From Amycolatopsis japonica (GTDB taxonomy: Bacteria; Actinomycetota; Actinomycetes; Mycobacteriales; Pseudonocardiaceae): 64,000 nucleotides of DNA. How positions within the stretch are numbered: the stretch's first letter is position 1; the number at the start of each line of letters is the position of its first letter. The notes under the pieces were generated by a model. The model was not told the origin of the DNA and searched no databases. It was given only the letters and a program-made list of their open reading frames with translations. The position numbers and the translations under genes were made by a program. Of this stretch, positions 50,685 through 60,796 are shown piece after piece. The stretch lies in contig NZ_CP008953.1 in NCBI RefSeq assembly GCF_000732925.1, positions 5,704,001-5,768,000 of the forward strand, in the 5' to 3' direction.

Positions 50685-50698
50685 TAGAATCTGTTCTT
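50685..50698. promoter_or_regulatory. weak KstR-like motif upstream of hsd4A
   Basis: TAGAATCTGTTCTT matches the TNNAACNNGTTNNA pattern except at the C of AAC and the last A. Doubtful alone, but positioned 30 bases upstream of the hsd4A start. Confidence 0.35.
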
Positions 50699-50726
50699 GC
50701 TCGATGCAAGCATCAAATAAACGGTG

Positions 50727-50918
50727 CTAACCACGTATGAGCAGGGCATTTTTCGGACAGCTCGCCACAGCTTGAGTAACACGTTCTACCTGATTCTGCG
50801 GAACTTCGTCCGACGCGAGGACAAGCTCCTCGTCGTCATCGAGATCGAAGACCTCCGGCGCGAAGCCGACACAGATCGCGTTCGCCTCGCAGAGCGAGCG
50901 ATCGACGTCGATCTCCAT
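50727..50918 (-). CDS. fdxD: small ferredoxin, FdxD-like
   Basis: 63 residues. Cys10 and Cys16 (SLCEANAICVGFAP), then Cys-Pro at SCPKNALL near the C-terminus: the spacing of actinobacterial 3Fe-4S ferredoxins that reduce cytochromes P450 such as steroid hydroxylases. Equivalent to Rv3503c in the mce4 region. Divergent from fadE26, with a perfect KstR-type operator between them. Confidence 0.88.
   Translation of the reverse strand: MEIDVDRSLCEANAICVGFAPEVFDLDDDEELVLASDEVPQNQVERVTQAVASCPKNALLIRG
50775..50788. promoter_or_regulatory. KstR-like motif within the fdxD coding region
   Basis: AGTAACACGTTCTA: 13 of 14 positions of TNNAACNNGTTNNA (first base A instead of T). It is inside fdxD, upstream of hsd4A, so it could be an additional operator for the hsd4A-mce transcript. 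Confidence 0.45.
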
Positions 50919-50949
50919 ATTCCCTCCTCGCCGTCACACCTGGTACAAC

Positions 50950-50963
50950 TAGAACAGGTTCTA
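50950..50963. promoter_or_regulatory. KstR-type operator between fdxD and fadE26
   Basis: TAGAACAGGTTCTA fits the published mycobacterial KstR consensus TNNAACNNGTTNNA at every defined position and is a near-perfect palindrome. It is centrally placed in the 103-bp divergent gap. Steroid-CoA-responsive repression of both transcripts is the expected role. No kstR gene is in the window. Confidence 0.88.
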
Positions 50964-51021
50964 CCCTACCGCCGCGAGCGGCCATGGCACCAGTAACGAG
51001 CACCGACGGCAGAGGTGACGG

Positions 51022-52203
51022 ATGCGGATCGACTACACGCCGGAGCAGCGGGCACTGGCGGGCGAACTCCGGGAGTACTTCGCCGGGCTGATGACCCCGG
51101 AGCGCCGCGACGCCCTGGCCGGCGACGGCGGCGAGTACGGCAACGGCCTGGTGTACAAGGAAATCGTTCGCGAACTCGGCAGTGCGGGCTGGCTCGCGAT
51201 CGGCTGGCCCCGCGAGTACGGCGGGCAGGACCGGCCGATGCTCGACCAGCTCATCTTCACCGACGAGGCGGCCGCGGCCGGGGTGCCCGTCCCGTTCCTC
51301 ACGGTGAACACCGTCGGGCCGACCATCATGCGCTACGGCACCGAAGAACAGAAGGCGTTCTACCTGCCGAAGATCGCCGCGGGCGAGCTCCACTTCGCGA
51401 TCGGCTACTCCGAGCCGGGCGCGGGCACCGACCTGGCGGCGCTGCGCACGCGCGCGATCCGCGACGGCGACGACTACGTCATCAACGGCCAGAAGATGTG
51501 GACGAGCCTGATCGAGTACGCCGACTACATCTGGCTGGCCGCCCGCACCGATCCCGAGGCGCATCGGCACAAGGGTCTGAGCATGCTGATCGTGCCGACG
51601 TCGGCCCCCGGTTTCTCCTGGACGAAGGTGCACACGGTCGCCGGGCCGGGCACGAGCGCGACCTACTACGACGACGTCCGCGTCCCGGTGACCTCCCGGG
51701 TCGCCGGGGAGAACGAGGGCTGGCCGCTCATCACGAACCAGCTCAACCACGAGCGGGTGGCGCTGACCTCGGCCGCGCCGATCCAGACGTCGCTGCGCGA
51801 AGTGCGCGCCTGGGCGCAGACCACGAAGCTGCCCGACGGCACCCGCGTCGCCGACCAGCCGTGGGTGCGGCTGCACCTGGCGCGGATCCACACCCATGCC
51901 GAGTACCTGAAACTGCGGAACTGGCGGATCGCCTGGGCCGCCGCGAGCAGCGAGCTCGGCCGCGAGGAGGCCTCGGCGACCAAGGTGTTCGGCACGGAGT
52001 TCGCGACCGAGGCCTACCGGCTGATGATGGAGATCCTCGGCGCGGGCGCGGTGGTCCGCGAGGGCTCCCCCGGCGCCCACCTGCGCGGCCGGATCGAACG
52101 GCTGCACCGCTCGTCGCTCATCCTCACCTTCGGCGGCGGCACCAACGAGATCCAGCGGGACATGATCGCCGCGACCGCCCTCGGCCTGCCCGTCACGCGC
52201 TAG
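51022..52203 (+). CDS. fadE26: acyl-CoA dehydrogenase, FadE26-like (steroid side chain)
   Basis: 393 residues. Acyl-CoA dehydrogenase subunit; FAD-binding landmarks IGYSEPGAGTDLAALRTRAI, INGQKMWTSLIEYADYIWLA and a C-terminal LTFGGGTNEIQRDMIAATAL. In M. tuberculosis FadE26 pairs with FadE27 to make an alpha2-beta2 enzyme (ChsE4-ChsE5) that dehydrogenates steroid side-chain CoA esters, with each heterodimer binding one FAD. ATG 51022 follows AGAGGTGACGG. Nine bases to fadE27. Confidence 0.9.
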   Translation: MRIDYTPEQRALAGELREYFAGLMTPERRDALAGDGGEYGNGLVYKEIVRELGSAGWLAIGWPREYGGQDRPMLDQLIFTDEAAAAGVPVPFLTVNTVGPTIMRYGTEEQKAFYLPKIAAGELHFAIGYSEPGAGTDLAALRTRAIRDGDDYVINGQKMWTSLIEYADYIWLAARTDPEAHRHKGLSMLIVPTSAPGFSWTKVHTVAGPGTSATYYDDVRVPVTSRVAGENEGWPLITNQLNHERVALTSAAPIQTSLREVRAWAQTTKLPDGTRVADQPWVRLHLARIHTHAEYLKLRNWRIAWAAASSELGREEASATKVFGTEFATEAYRLMMEILGAGAVVREGSPGAHLRGRIERLHRSSLILTFGGGTNEIQRDMIAATALGLPVTR

Positions 52204-52212
52204 GAGATATCG

Positions 52213-53286
52213 ATGGACTTCACGCTCACCGAAGCGCAGCGAGACCTCGCGTCGCTCACGCGCCGGATCCTGACGGACAAGGTCACCCCCGAGGTACTGG
52301 GGCCGCACGGTTCCGGCGGCTTCGACGCTCCACTGTGGACTTCACTCGCCCAGGCCGGCGTGCTCGACGCGGCCCTGCCGCAGTCGGTCGGCGGTGGCGG
52401 GTTCGGGCTGCTAGAGCAGTGCTCGGTACTCGCCGAGATCGGCCGCGCGGTCGCGCCCGTGCCCTATCTGACCTCGGTGGTCATGGGCGCGGCGGCGGTG
52501 GCCTTCTTCGGGGACGGGATGCTCGCCGAACGCTGGATCGTCCCGGTCCTGCGCGGTGACCACGTCCTCGCGGTGGCGTTGCCGGATTACGGCGTGCCGT
52601 GCGGGTTCACGGCCGAGGCCGACGGCGACGGCTGGCGGCTGACCGGCGCGCAGACCGCGGTGCCGTCGGGCGCGTTCGCGCACGGGTTCCTCATCGAAGC
52701 CGCCATCGACGGCGGTCGTCAGGTGTTCCTGCTCGACCGGGACGCGGTGACGGTCTCGCCGCAGCGGACCGTCGACCACGCGGACGCGGCGCTGGTCGAG
52801 CTGTCCGGGGCGAAGGCCACGGTCTCGCTGGGCGACGTCGGCGAATGGCTGCGGCTGCGAGGCACGATCGGTGTCTGCGCGCAGCAGCTCGGCGTTGTGG
52901 AACGCGCGCTGGAGCTGACCGCGGCGTACGCGCGGGAGCGCAAGCAGTTCGGGCACCTGATCGGGAGTTTCCAGGCGGTGCGGCAGCGGCTCGCCGACGC
53001 CTACGTCGACGTCGAAGCCGTCCGGCTGACGTTGTGGCAGGCCGCCTGGAGGCTGAGCGAAGGGCTTCCGGCGGCCGAAGAGGTCGCGACGGCGAAGTTC
53101 TGGGCGGCCGAGGCCGGGCACCGTGTCGCGCATACCGCCGTGCACATCCACGGCGGGGTCGGCATCGACGTCGACCACACCCTGCATCGCTACTTCGTCG
53201 CGGCGAAGCGGCTCGAGTTCACCTTCGGCGGGGCGACCGCGCAGCTGGGCGGGCTCGGCGACCTCCTGGCCGCGGCTCCGGCATGA
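52213..53286 (+). CDS. fadE27: acyl-CoA dehydrogenase subunit, FadE27-like
   Basis: 357 residues, shorter acyl-CoA dehydrogenase partner subunit: MDFTLTEAQRDLASLTRRIL, LGVVERALELTAAYARERKQ, FGHLIGSFQAVRQRLADAYV and VHIHGGVGIDVDHTLHRYFV. Matches the FadE27 role as the complementary subunit of FadE26. It overlaps fadD17 by ATGA, indicating one operon. Confidence 0.9.
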   Translation: MDFTLTEAQRDLASLTRRILTDKVTPEVLGPHGSGGFDAPLWTSLAQAGVLDAALPQSVGGGGFGLLEQCSVLAEIGRAVAPVPYLTSVVMGAAAVAFFGDGMLAERWIVPVLRGDHVLAVALPDYGVPCGFTAEADGDGWRLTGAQTAVPSGAFAHGFLIEAAIDGGRQVFLLDRDAVTVSPQRTVDHADAALVELSGAKATVSLGDVGEWLRLRGTIGVCAQQLGVVERALELTAAYARERKQFGHLIGSFQAVRQRLADAYVDVEAVRLTLWQAAWRLSEGLPAAEEVATAKFWAAEAGHRVAHTAVHIHGGVGIDVDHTLHRYFVAAKRLEFTFGGATAQLGGLGDLLAAAPA

Positions 53287-54794
53287 CCCCCACGGTCACG
53301 GAACTCCTGCTCGCGCGGGCGGAGGACCGCTCGACCGGGTTGCTGTTCGAGGACCGGCGCTGGACCTGGGCCGAACATGTCCGGGCCTGCGCCGGGTACG
53401 CGGCCACGCTCACCGGGACCCTGCGCCCCGGCGGGCATTTCGGCTTGCTGGCGGACAACGTCCCCGAGTTCTCGTTCCTGCTCGGCGGGGCGGCGCTCTC
53501 GGGGCACGTGCTGGTCGGCCTGAACCCGACGCGGCGGGGCGCGGCGCTCGCCCGGGACATCGCGCTGGCCGACTGCGAGCTGGTGTTCGCCGAAGAGAAG
53601 TACCTTCCGCTGCTGTCCGAGGCCGGCGTGCCGGTGCTGCCGCTGAGCGAGCTCGAACCGGCCCGGGAGGCCGTCGTTCCCGTGGCCGCGAAGCCCGAAG
53701 ACCTGCTGATGCTGATCTTCACCTCCGGCACCAGCGGAGACCCGAAGGCCGTCCGGTGCACACACGGCAAGATCGCCTACCCCGGCGAGATGCTGGCGAC
53801 GCGGTTCGGTCTGTCCACAGAGGACACCGTCTACGTGTCGATGCCGATGTTCCACTCCAACGCCATCATGGCGGGCTGGTCGGTCGGGCTCGCAGCGGGC
53901 GCGGGGATCGCGCTGCGGCGGCGGTTCTCGGCCTCCGGTTTCCTGCCGGACGTCCGGAGGTTCGGGGCGACTTACGCCAACTACGTCGGCAAGCCACTGT
54001 CCTATGTGCTCACCACTCCCACCCGGGACGACGACGCCGACAATCCGCTGAAACTGGTCTATGGAAACGAAGGCGCGGAGGCCGACCTCGCCGCCTTCGG
54101 TACACGATTCGGGTGCCACGTGGTCGACGCGTTCGGTTCGACCGAAGGCGGCGTGAACTTCGGCAGGGACGCCACCACCCCGCCCGGTTCGCTCGGCCGA
54201 CTGCTCGACGGCGTCGCAGTCCTCCATCCGGAGACCGGGAAACCCTGTCCCCCGGTGGAATTCGGCGAAGGCGGGAAGCTGCTCAACGCCGCCGAAGCGG
54301 TCGGGGAACTGGTCAACACCGGTGGTCCCGGCTTCTTCGCCGGGTACTACGGCGATCCCGAGGCCGAGGCCGAGCGGATGCGCGACGGGATGTACCACAC
54401 CGGCGACCTGGCGTACCTCGACGCGGACGGTTACTGCTATTTCGCGGGACGGCTCGGCGATTGGCTGCGCGTCGACGGTGAGAACCTCGGCACCGCCCCG
54501 ATCGAACGCGCGCTTCTGCGGCATCCCGCCGTCAGCGAGGCGGCCGTGTTCGGCGTCCCGGATCCGCGTGTCGGCGACCAGGTGCTGGCCGCCCTGGTCT
54601 GCCGGACGCCGATCGACCCGCACGAGTTCGCCGCTTTCGTTGCCGCACAAGGTGATCTCGGGCCGAAACAGTGGCCCCGGTTCGTCCGGGTGCTCGACAC
54701 GCTGCCCCGGACGGCCACGCACAAGGTGCTCAAACGGGAACTGGCCGCGGACGGGACACACGACGCCCTGGAGCTCCGCTACCCCCGCATTTAG
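53283..54794 (+). CDS. fadD17: acyl-CoA synthetase, FadD17-like steroid side-chain CoA ligase
   Basis: 503 residues. ANL adenylating enzyme: LMLIFTSGTSGDPKAVRCTH (A3), VSMPMFHSNAIMAGWSVGLA, VYGNEGAE, VDAFGSTEGGVNFG (A5) and YHTGDLAYLDADGYCYFAGR. M. tuberculosis FadD17, equally placed after fadE26-fadE27, activates steroid side-chain acids with CoA. The stop TAG begins at 54792: its T and A are target DNA and its G is the first base of the IS, but the target sequence itself would also read TAG, so the protein end is unaffected by the insertion. Confidence 0.9.
   Translation: MTPTVTELLLARAEDRSTGLLFEDRRWTWAEHVRACAGYAATLTGTLRPGGHFGLLADNVPEFSFLLGGAALSGHVLVGLNPTRRGAALARDIALADCELVFAEEKYLPLLSEAGVPVLPLSELEPAREAVVPVAAKPEDLLMLIFTSGTSGDPKAVRCTHGKIAYPGEMLATRFGLSTEDTVYVSMPMFHSNAIMAGWSVGLAAGAGIALRRRFSASGFLPDVRRFGATYANYVGKPLSYVLTTPTRDDDADNPLKLVYGNEGAEADLAAFGTRFGCHVVDAFGSTEGGVNFGRDATTPPGSLGRLLDGVAVLHPETGKPCPPVEFGEGGKLLNAAEAVGELVNTGGPGFFAGYYGDPEAEAERMRDGMYHTGDLAYLDADGYCYFAGRLGDWLRVDGENLGTAPIERALLRHPAVSEAAVFGVPDPRVGDQVLAALVCRTPIDPHEFAAFVAAQGDLGPKQWPRFVRVLDTLPRTATHKVLKRELAADGTHDALELRYPRI
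54786..54793. repeat. left fragment of a CGTCCTCTGAA unit, split by the IS
   Basis: CGCATTTA. Joined to the right flank (55694 onward, minus the duplicated TTA) it restores CGCATTTAGTCCTCTGAATG, a copy of the family unit. The right fragment is 55694-55710. Confidence 0.75.
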
Positions 54795-54799
54795 GGGTC

Positions 54800-55213
54800 C
54801 TAACAGATTGAGTGGGCTTTGAGTCTGCGCCAGCAGATGATGGCGCAGCCGAGGGTGAGGAAGGCTTCGTGGATGTCGTCGCGGATCTCCCAGCGGATGC
54901 GTAGCCGCCGGAACCAGTGCAGCAGGGCGAAGGCGCCCTCGACGACCCAGCGGTGGACGCCGAGGCCGGAGCCGTGTTCCTGGCCTCGGCGGGCGATGAG
55001 AGGTGTGATTCCCGCGGCGCGGACAAGCTTGCGGTACTTGTCGTGGTCGTAGGCGCGGTCGGCGTAGAGCCGTTGTGGCCGCCGGCGGGGCCGTCCACGG
55101 CGGCCCCGCACGGCTGGGATCGCGTGGATCAGCGGCATCAGCTGGGTGACGTCGTGCCGGTTCCCGCCGGTCAGGGTGGCCGCCAAAGGAATACCGGTTC
55201 CGTCGGTGATCAC
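54800..55213 (-). CDS. IS5-family transposase, second frame (orfB)
   Basis: 137 residues counted from its own ATG; the productive form probably comes from a -1 frameshift out of orfA. It carries the second Asp in RLYADRAYDHDKYR and the Glu in HRWVVEGAFALLHWFRRLRI, the D and E of the DDE site. In the shifted frame the N-terminal side reads GPKTGPSPVDRARVGSKHH, the usual IS5 sequence. The stop lies 6 bases from the left IS end. Confidence 0.85.
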   Translation of the reverse strand: MITDGTGIPLAATLTGGNRHDVTQLMPLIHAIPAVRGRRGRPRRRPQRLYADRAYDHDKYRKLVRAAGITPLIARRGQEHGSGLGVHRWVVEGAFALLHWFRRLRIRWEIRDDIHEAFLTLGCAIICWRRLKAHSIC

Positions 55214-55635
55214 ATGGTGTTTCGACCCGACACGGGCTCGATCGACCGGGCTGGGGCCGGTTTTCGGCCCCCTTTTAACGCCCGCACATGCGATCCATCA
55301 ACGGCTGCCCGTGACCAGTCCAGCTGGCCCGCCGCGTGCAGCTCCGCCAGCAGCAGCTCGTGCAACCGCTGCCACACCCCGGCCTCGGTCCAATCCCGCA
55401 ACCGACGCCAGCACGTCATACCCGACCCATAACCCAGCTCTTGGGGCAGGAACTCCCACGGGATCGCGGTATAGAGCACGAACATGATCCCGCACAACGC
55501 CTTGCGGTCGTCCAACCGCTTACGCCCCGGATGCCTGAACCGACGCTCCACCTTCGGCAACAACGGCTCGATCCGTTCCCACAGACCGTCATCGACCTCC
55601 CACGGACGCCGCTGTCCCACCAGCCCACCCCTCAC
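55210..55635 (-). CDS. IS5-family transposase, first frame (orfA)
   Basis: 141 residues with the IS5 N-terminal domain (PWEVDDGLWERIEPLLPKVE, GIMFVLYTAIPWEFLPQELG) and the first catalytic Asp in AVDGSHVRALKGG. The run AAAA-GGGGG at 55268-55276 (minus strand) just after that motif is the likely slippery site: a -1 shift there joins the protein to orfB and gives about 278 residues. Without the shift, orfA stops at 55210. Confidence 0.85.
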   Translation of the reverse strand: MRGGLVGQRRPWEVDDGLWERIEPLLPKVERRFRHPGRKRLDDRKALCGIMFVLYTAIPWEFLPQELGYGSGMTCWRRLRDWTEAGVWQRLHELLLAELHAAGQLDWSRAAVDGSHVRALKGGRKPAPARSIEPVSGRNTM

Positions 55636-55693
55636 AGACGATCACCGAGACACGGCATCAAACCACACCCCAAGATCATTCTGTTACGACCCC

Positions 55694-55710
55694 TTAGTCC
55701 TCTGAATGCG
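55694..55710. repeat. right fragment of the split CGTCCTCTGAA unit
   Basis: TTAGTCCTCTGAATGCG follows the IS directly; the TTA is the target duplication. See 54786-54793. Confidence 0.75.
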
Positions 55711-55784
55711 CGGGTAGATCCCAGGGTAGGGACCGGTGATCTTCCCGATGTCCGCGGCCGGACGCGCTCCCTACGTTCAGTGCC

Positions 55785-56882
55785 ATGAAACGAACAACGC
55801 GCCGGATCGGCGTACTCGCCACCGCACTCACCCTTCCCGCCGTCCTCCTCGCACCGTCAGCGTCGGCGGCGCCTGTCCGCTTGAGCCTGCCCGCGCCGAC
55901 CGGACCGTTCGCGGTCGGCAGCACCGACCTCCACCTGATCGACCGCTCCCGCCAGGACCCGTGGGTTCCCGGCACCACAAGGGAACTGATGGTCACCGTC
56001 CGGTACCCGGCGCTGCCGAGCGGGAAGCCGAAAGCGCCGTACATGGCGCCGGGTGTCGCGAAGGTGGTGGCCGAAGGCGACGCCGCCAAGCTCGGCATGC
56101 CGTCGGACCGGCTCGACTATCGCTTCCCCACCCACTCCCGGATCGGCGCGCCCGCGATCGGCGGCGGACGGCCGGTCGTGCTGTATTCGCCCGGGGGCAC
56201 GTTGTCGCGTTCGCACGGCACCACGCAGCAGGAACAGCTCGCGAGCGAGGGCTACGTCGTGGTGGCCATCGACCACACCCACGAAGCGGAAGCGGTGGAG
56301 TTCCCCGGCGGCCGCGTCGAGAAGAAGGCCTTGCCGCCGTCGAGCATCGAGGTGTCGAAACGCGTGATCGAGACCCGCGTGCGGGACACGCGTTTCGTCC
56401 TCGACTCGCTCGGCCTGACCCGGGTCGGCATGTTCGGCCACTCCGCCGGCGGGTTCACCGCGGGCGAGACGATGGTGAGCGACCGGCGCGTCGTCGCCGG
56501 GGCGAATCTGGACGGCAGCATGGCCCACTCGCAGTCTCAGCGGATCTTCGGCCGCGTCGCCGACGAAGGACTGGACCGGCCGTTCCTGCTGATGAGCGCG
56601 GGCGACCACAGTGCGGCGTCGGACGCGTCCTGGCAGGAGTTCCAGCGCAATCAGCGCGGCTGGACCGGGGAAACACGTCTGCCGGACGGTGAGCACTTCA
56701 GCTTCACCGACTATCAGACCCTGCTGCCGCAGCTGGGGAACTCCCCGGCCGCGTTCGTCGGCACCATCGATCCGGAGCGAAGCGTCGCCGTCCAGCGTGC
56801 CCGGCTCTCGGCGTTCTTCGCCGAGCACCTGCGTCACCGAAGCAGCGACGTGACCAAGGTGTCCTTGAGCCAGGCTTCGTAG
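55785..56882 (+). CDS. secreted alpha/beta hydrolase, PAF-acetylhydrolase-like
   Basis: 365 residues with a Sec signal (RRIGVLATALTLPAVLLAPS, cleavage after ASA near residue 28). The mature part has the lipase type II/PAF-AH architecture: VTVRYPALPSGKPKAPYMAP, VVLYSPGGTLSRSHGTTQQE, AIDHTHEAEAVEFPGGR, and the nucleophile in VGMFGHSAGGFTAGE. The acid is probably Asp in DGSMAHSQ or the following AGDHSAASD, and the His in GEHFSFTDYQ. Released esterase acting on short-chain phospholipid or similar esters. It overlaps the convergent tetR gene by 49 bp. Confidence 0.87.
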   Translation: MKRTTRRIGVLATALTLPAVLLAPSASAAPVRLSLPAPTGPFAVGSTDLHLIDRSRQDPWVPGTTRELMVTVRYPALPSGKPKAPYMAPGVAKVVAEGDAAKLGMPSDRLDYRFPTHSRIGAPAIGGGRPVVLYSPGGTLSRSHGTTQQEQLASEGYVVVAIDHTHEAEAVEFPGGRVEKKALPPSSIEVSKRVIETRVRDTRFVLDSLGLTRVGMFGHSAGGFTAGETMVSDRRVVAGANLDGSMAHSQSQRIFGRVADEGLDRPFLLMSAGDHSAASDASWQEFQRNQRGWTGETRLPDGEHFSFTDYQTLLPQLGNSPAAFVGTIDPERSVAVQRARLSAFFAEHLRHRSSDVTKVSLSQAS

Positions 56883-57439
56883 TCGTCGTGACTCCACCCG
56901 GCCTCGGTGACGAGGCTGGTGTGGACGTCGGCGCTCATCAGCGCCACGGCGATGTCCGTGGCCCTGGGCACCACGGTGCGGCCGCACTTCCGGACGCGGT
57001 CCATGACCATCTCGACGCCGAGCCGGTTGCGCCGCGCGCCCTCCGCCTGGGTCGCGGCGATGTCCGGATCGACGGCGGCACCGGAGCCCAGCATCGTGAC
57101 GATGTCCCCGCAGCGTTCCCGGACCTGGCGGGCGACCGTGGCCAGCAGGCCGAGCAGCGCGACCGGATCCTCGGTGCGCTGCGCTTCGGCGACGAGGTCG
57201 GGGATCCCGGCCTCGTCGTCGAGGAGGTCGACGAGACCGCCGAGGACACCGGCCTTCGAACCGAAGTGCGCGTAGATGGTCTGCGGGGAGACCCCCGCTT
57301 CCTGGGCGATGAGGCGGATCGGCGTCCGCGCGTACCCACGCTCGGCGAACAGGCCGCGGGCCGCCGTCAGGATCGTGCGCAGCGTCAGCGCCTCACGGCG
57401 ATCGCGCAACCGGACGATGCCGGGAAGGTCCGCCGACAT
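56834..57439 (-). CDS. TetR family transcriptional regulator
   Basis: 201 residues. Helix-turn-helix near 15-65: TLRTILTAARGLFAERGYAR, TPIRLIAQEAGVSPQTIYAH, FGSKAGVLGGLVDLLDDEAG. C-terminal ligand domain without assigned specificity. Its last 49 bp overlap the 3' end of the convergent hydrolase gene. It is divergent from the SgcJ-like gene with an inverted repeat in the 63-bp gap, so it probably represses that gene and itself. Confidence 0.9.
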   Translation of the reverse strand: MSADLPGIVRLRDRREALTLRTILTAARGLFAERGYARTPIRLIAQEAGVSPQTIYAHFGSKAGVLGGLVDLLDDEAGIPDLVAEAQRTEDPVALLGLLATVARQVRERCGDIVTMLGSGAAVDPDIAATQAEGARRNRLGVEMVMDRVRKCGRTVVPRATDIAVALMSADVHTSLVTEAGWSHDDYEAWLKDTLVTSLLR

Positions 57440-57454
57440 GTATGCTCCTCGAAA

Positions 57455-57473
57455 GTTGGAACGTTGTTCTAAC
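57455..57473. promoter_or_regulatory. inverted-repeat operator of the tetR/SgcJ-like pair
   Basis: GTTGGAAC-GTT-GTTCTAAC, arms matching 7 of 8, 16 bases upstream of the tetR start and 30 bases upstream of the SgcJ-like start. Probable TetR-binding site. Confidence 0.6.
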
Positions 57474-57502
57474 TAATGGATCGTTGTTACAGGAGGATAG
57501 CG

Positions 57503-57928
57503 ATGACCACCGAGGAGATCATCACCGCGCTGGAGCGTGCCTGGAACGCGGGCGACGGCGAGGCGTGGGCGGCGAACTTCGCCGAGGACGCGGACTTCGT
57601 CGACGTCGTCGGCCGGATCCAGCGCGGCCGCGCGACGATCGCGCGCGAAAGCCAGAACATCTTCGACACCATCTACCGGGGAAGCACGCTGCGGATCCGC
57701 CAGGTGTCGAGCCGTCCGCTCGGCGGCGGGTTCGACCTCGTGCACACCGCGACCGTCCTGTCCATCCCCGCCGGGCCCATGGCCGGGGAGGCACAGGCGG
57801 TGCAGACGAAACTCGTCCACGACGGGCTGATCGTCTCGTTCCACAACACCATCCGGGGCGATATCGCGACGTTCGCCCGGCACGACGGGGACCTCGCGGC
57901 CCGCTCGCCCCAGGAGTGGGATTCCTGA
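57503..57928 (+). CDS. SgcJ/EcaC family NTF2-like protein
   Basis: 141 residues, SnoaL-like cone fold: EEIITALERAWNAGDGEAWA, ANFAEDADFVDVVGRIQRGR, DLVHTATVLSIPAGPMAGEA. The family, named after enediyne-cluster proteins SgcJ and EcaC, has small polar cavities; enzymatic roles are unproven. ATG 57503 has ACAGGAGG upstream. Divergent from a TetR gene, suggesting inducible expression. Confidence 0.85.
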   Translation: MTTEEIITALERAWNAGDGEAWAANFAEDADFVDVVGRIQRGRATIARESQNIFDTIYRGSTLRIRQVSSRPLGGGFDLVHTATVLSIPAGPMAGEAQAVQTKLVHDGLIVSFHNTIRGDIATFARHDGDLAARSPQEWDS

Positions 57929-57934
57929 CCGGGC

Positions 57935-60628
<2,694 letters not shown>

Positions 60629-60796
60629 GAGCGTGTCTCCCGGACTGAAGGTGATGGGTTGGGTTCGGACACGCGCGCGCGTTTCTCTTCGGCCGAAGGC
60701 CTCGGTTTTCCGCAGGCGGGCCGGGTGAGTGGACAGCCGCTACCGCGGCCCGGCTGTGGAAATCCGAAAGCGCGCTCTGAGAGAACCGGCCCATGT

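Larger units (their letters stand above)
54794..55693 (-). mobile_element. IS5-family (IS427-like) insertion sequence, 900 bp
   Basis: Terminal inverted repeats of 18 bp: GGGGTCCTAACAGATTGA at 54794-54811 and the complement of 55676-55693 (GGGGTCGTAACAGAATGA), 16 of 18 matching. The flanks carry a TTA direct duplication (54791-54793 and 55694-55696), as generated by this group. It encodes one transposase in two overlapping minus-strand frames. Both ends and all three catalytic acidic residues are intact, so it may be active. It landed in a CGTCCTCTGAA-family repeat just after fadD17. Confidence 0.9.
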
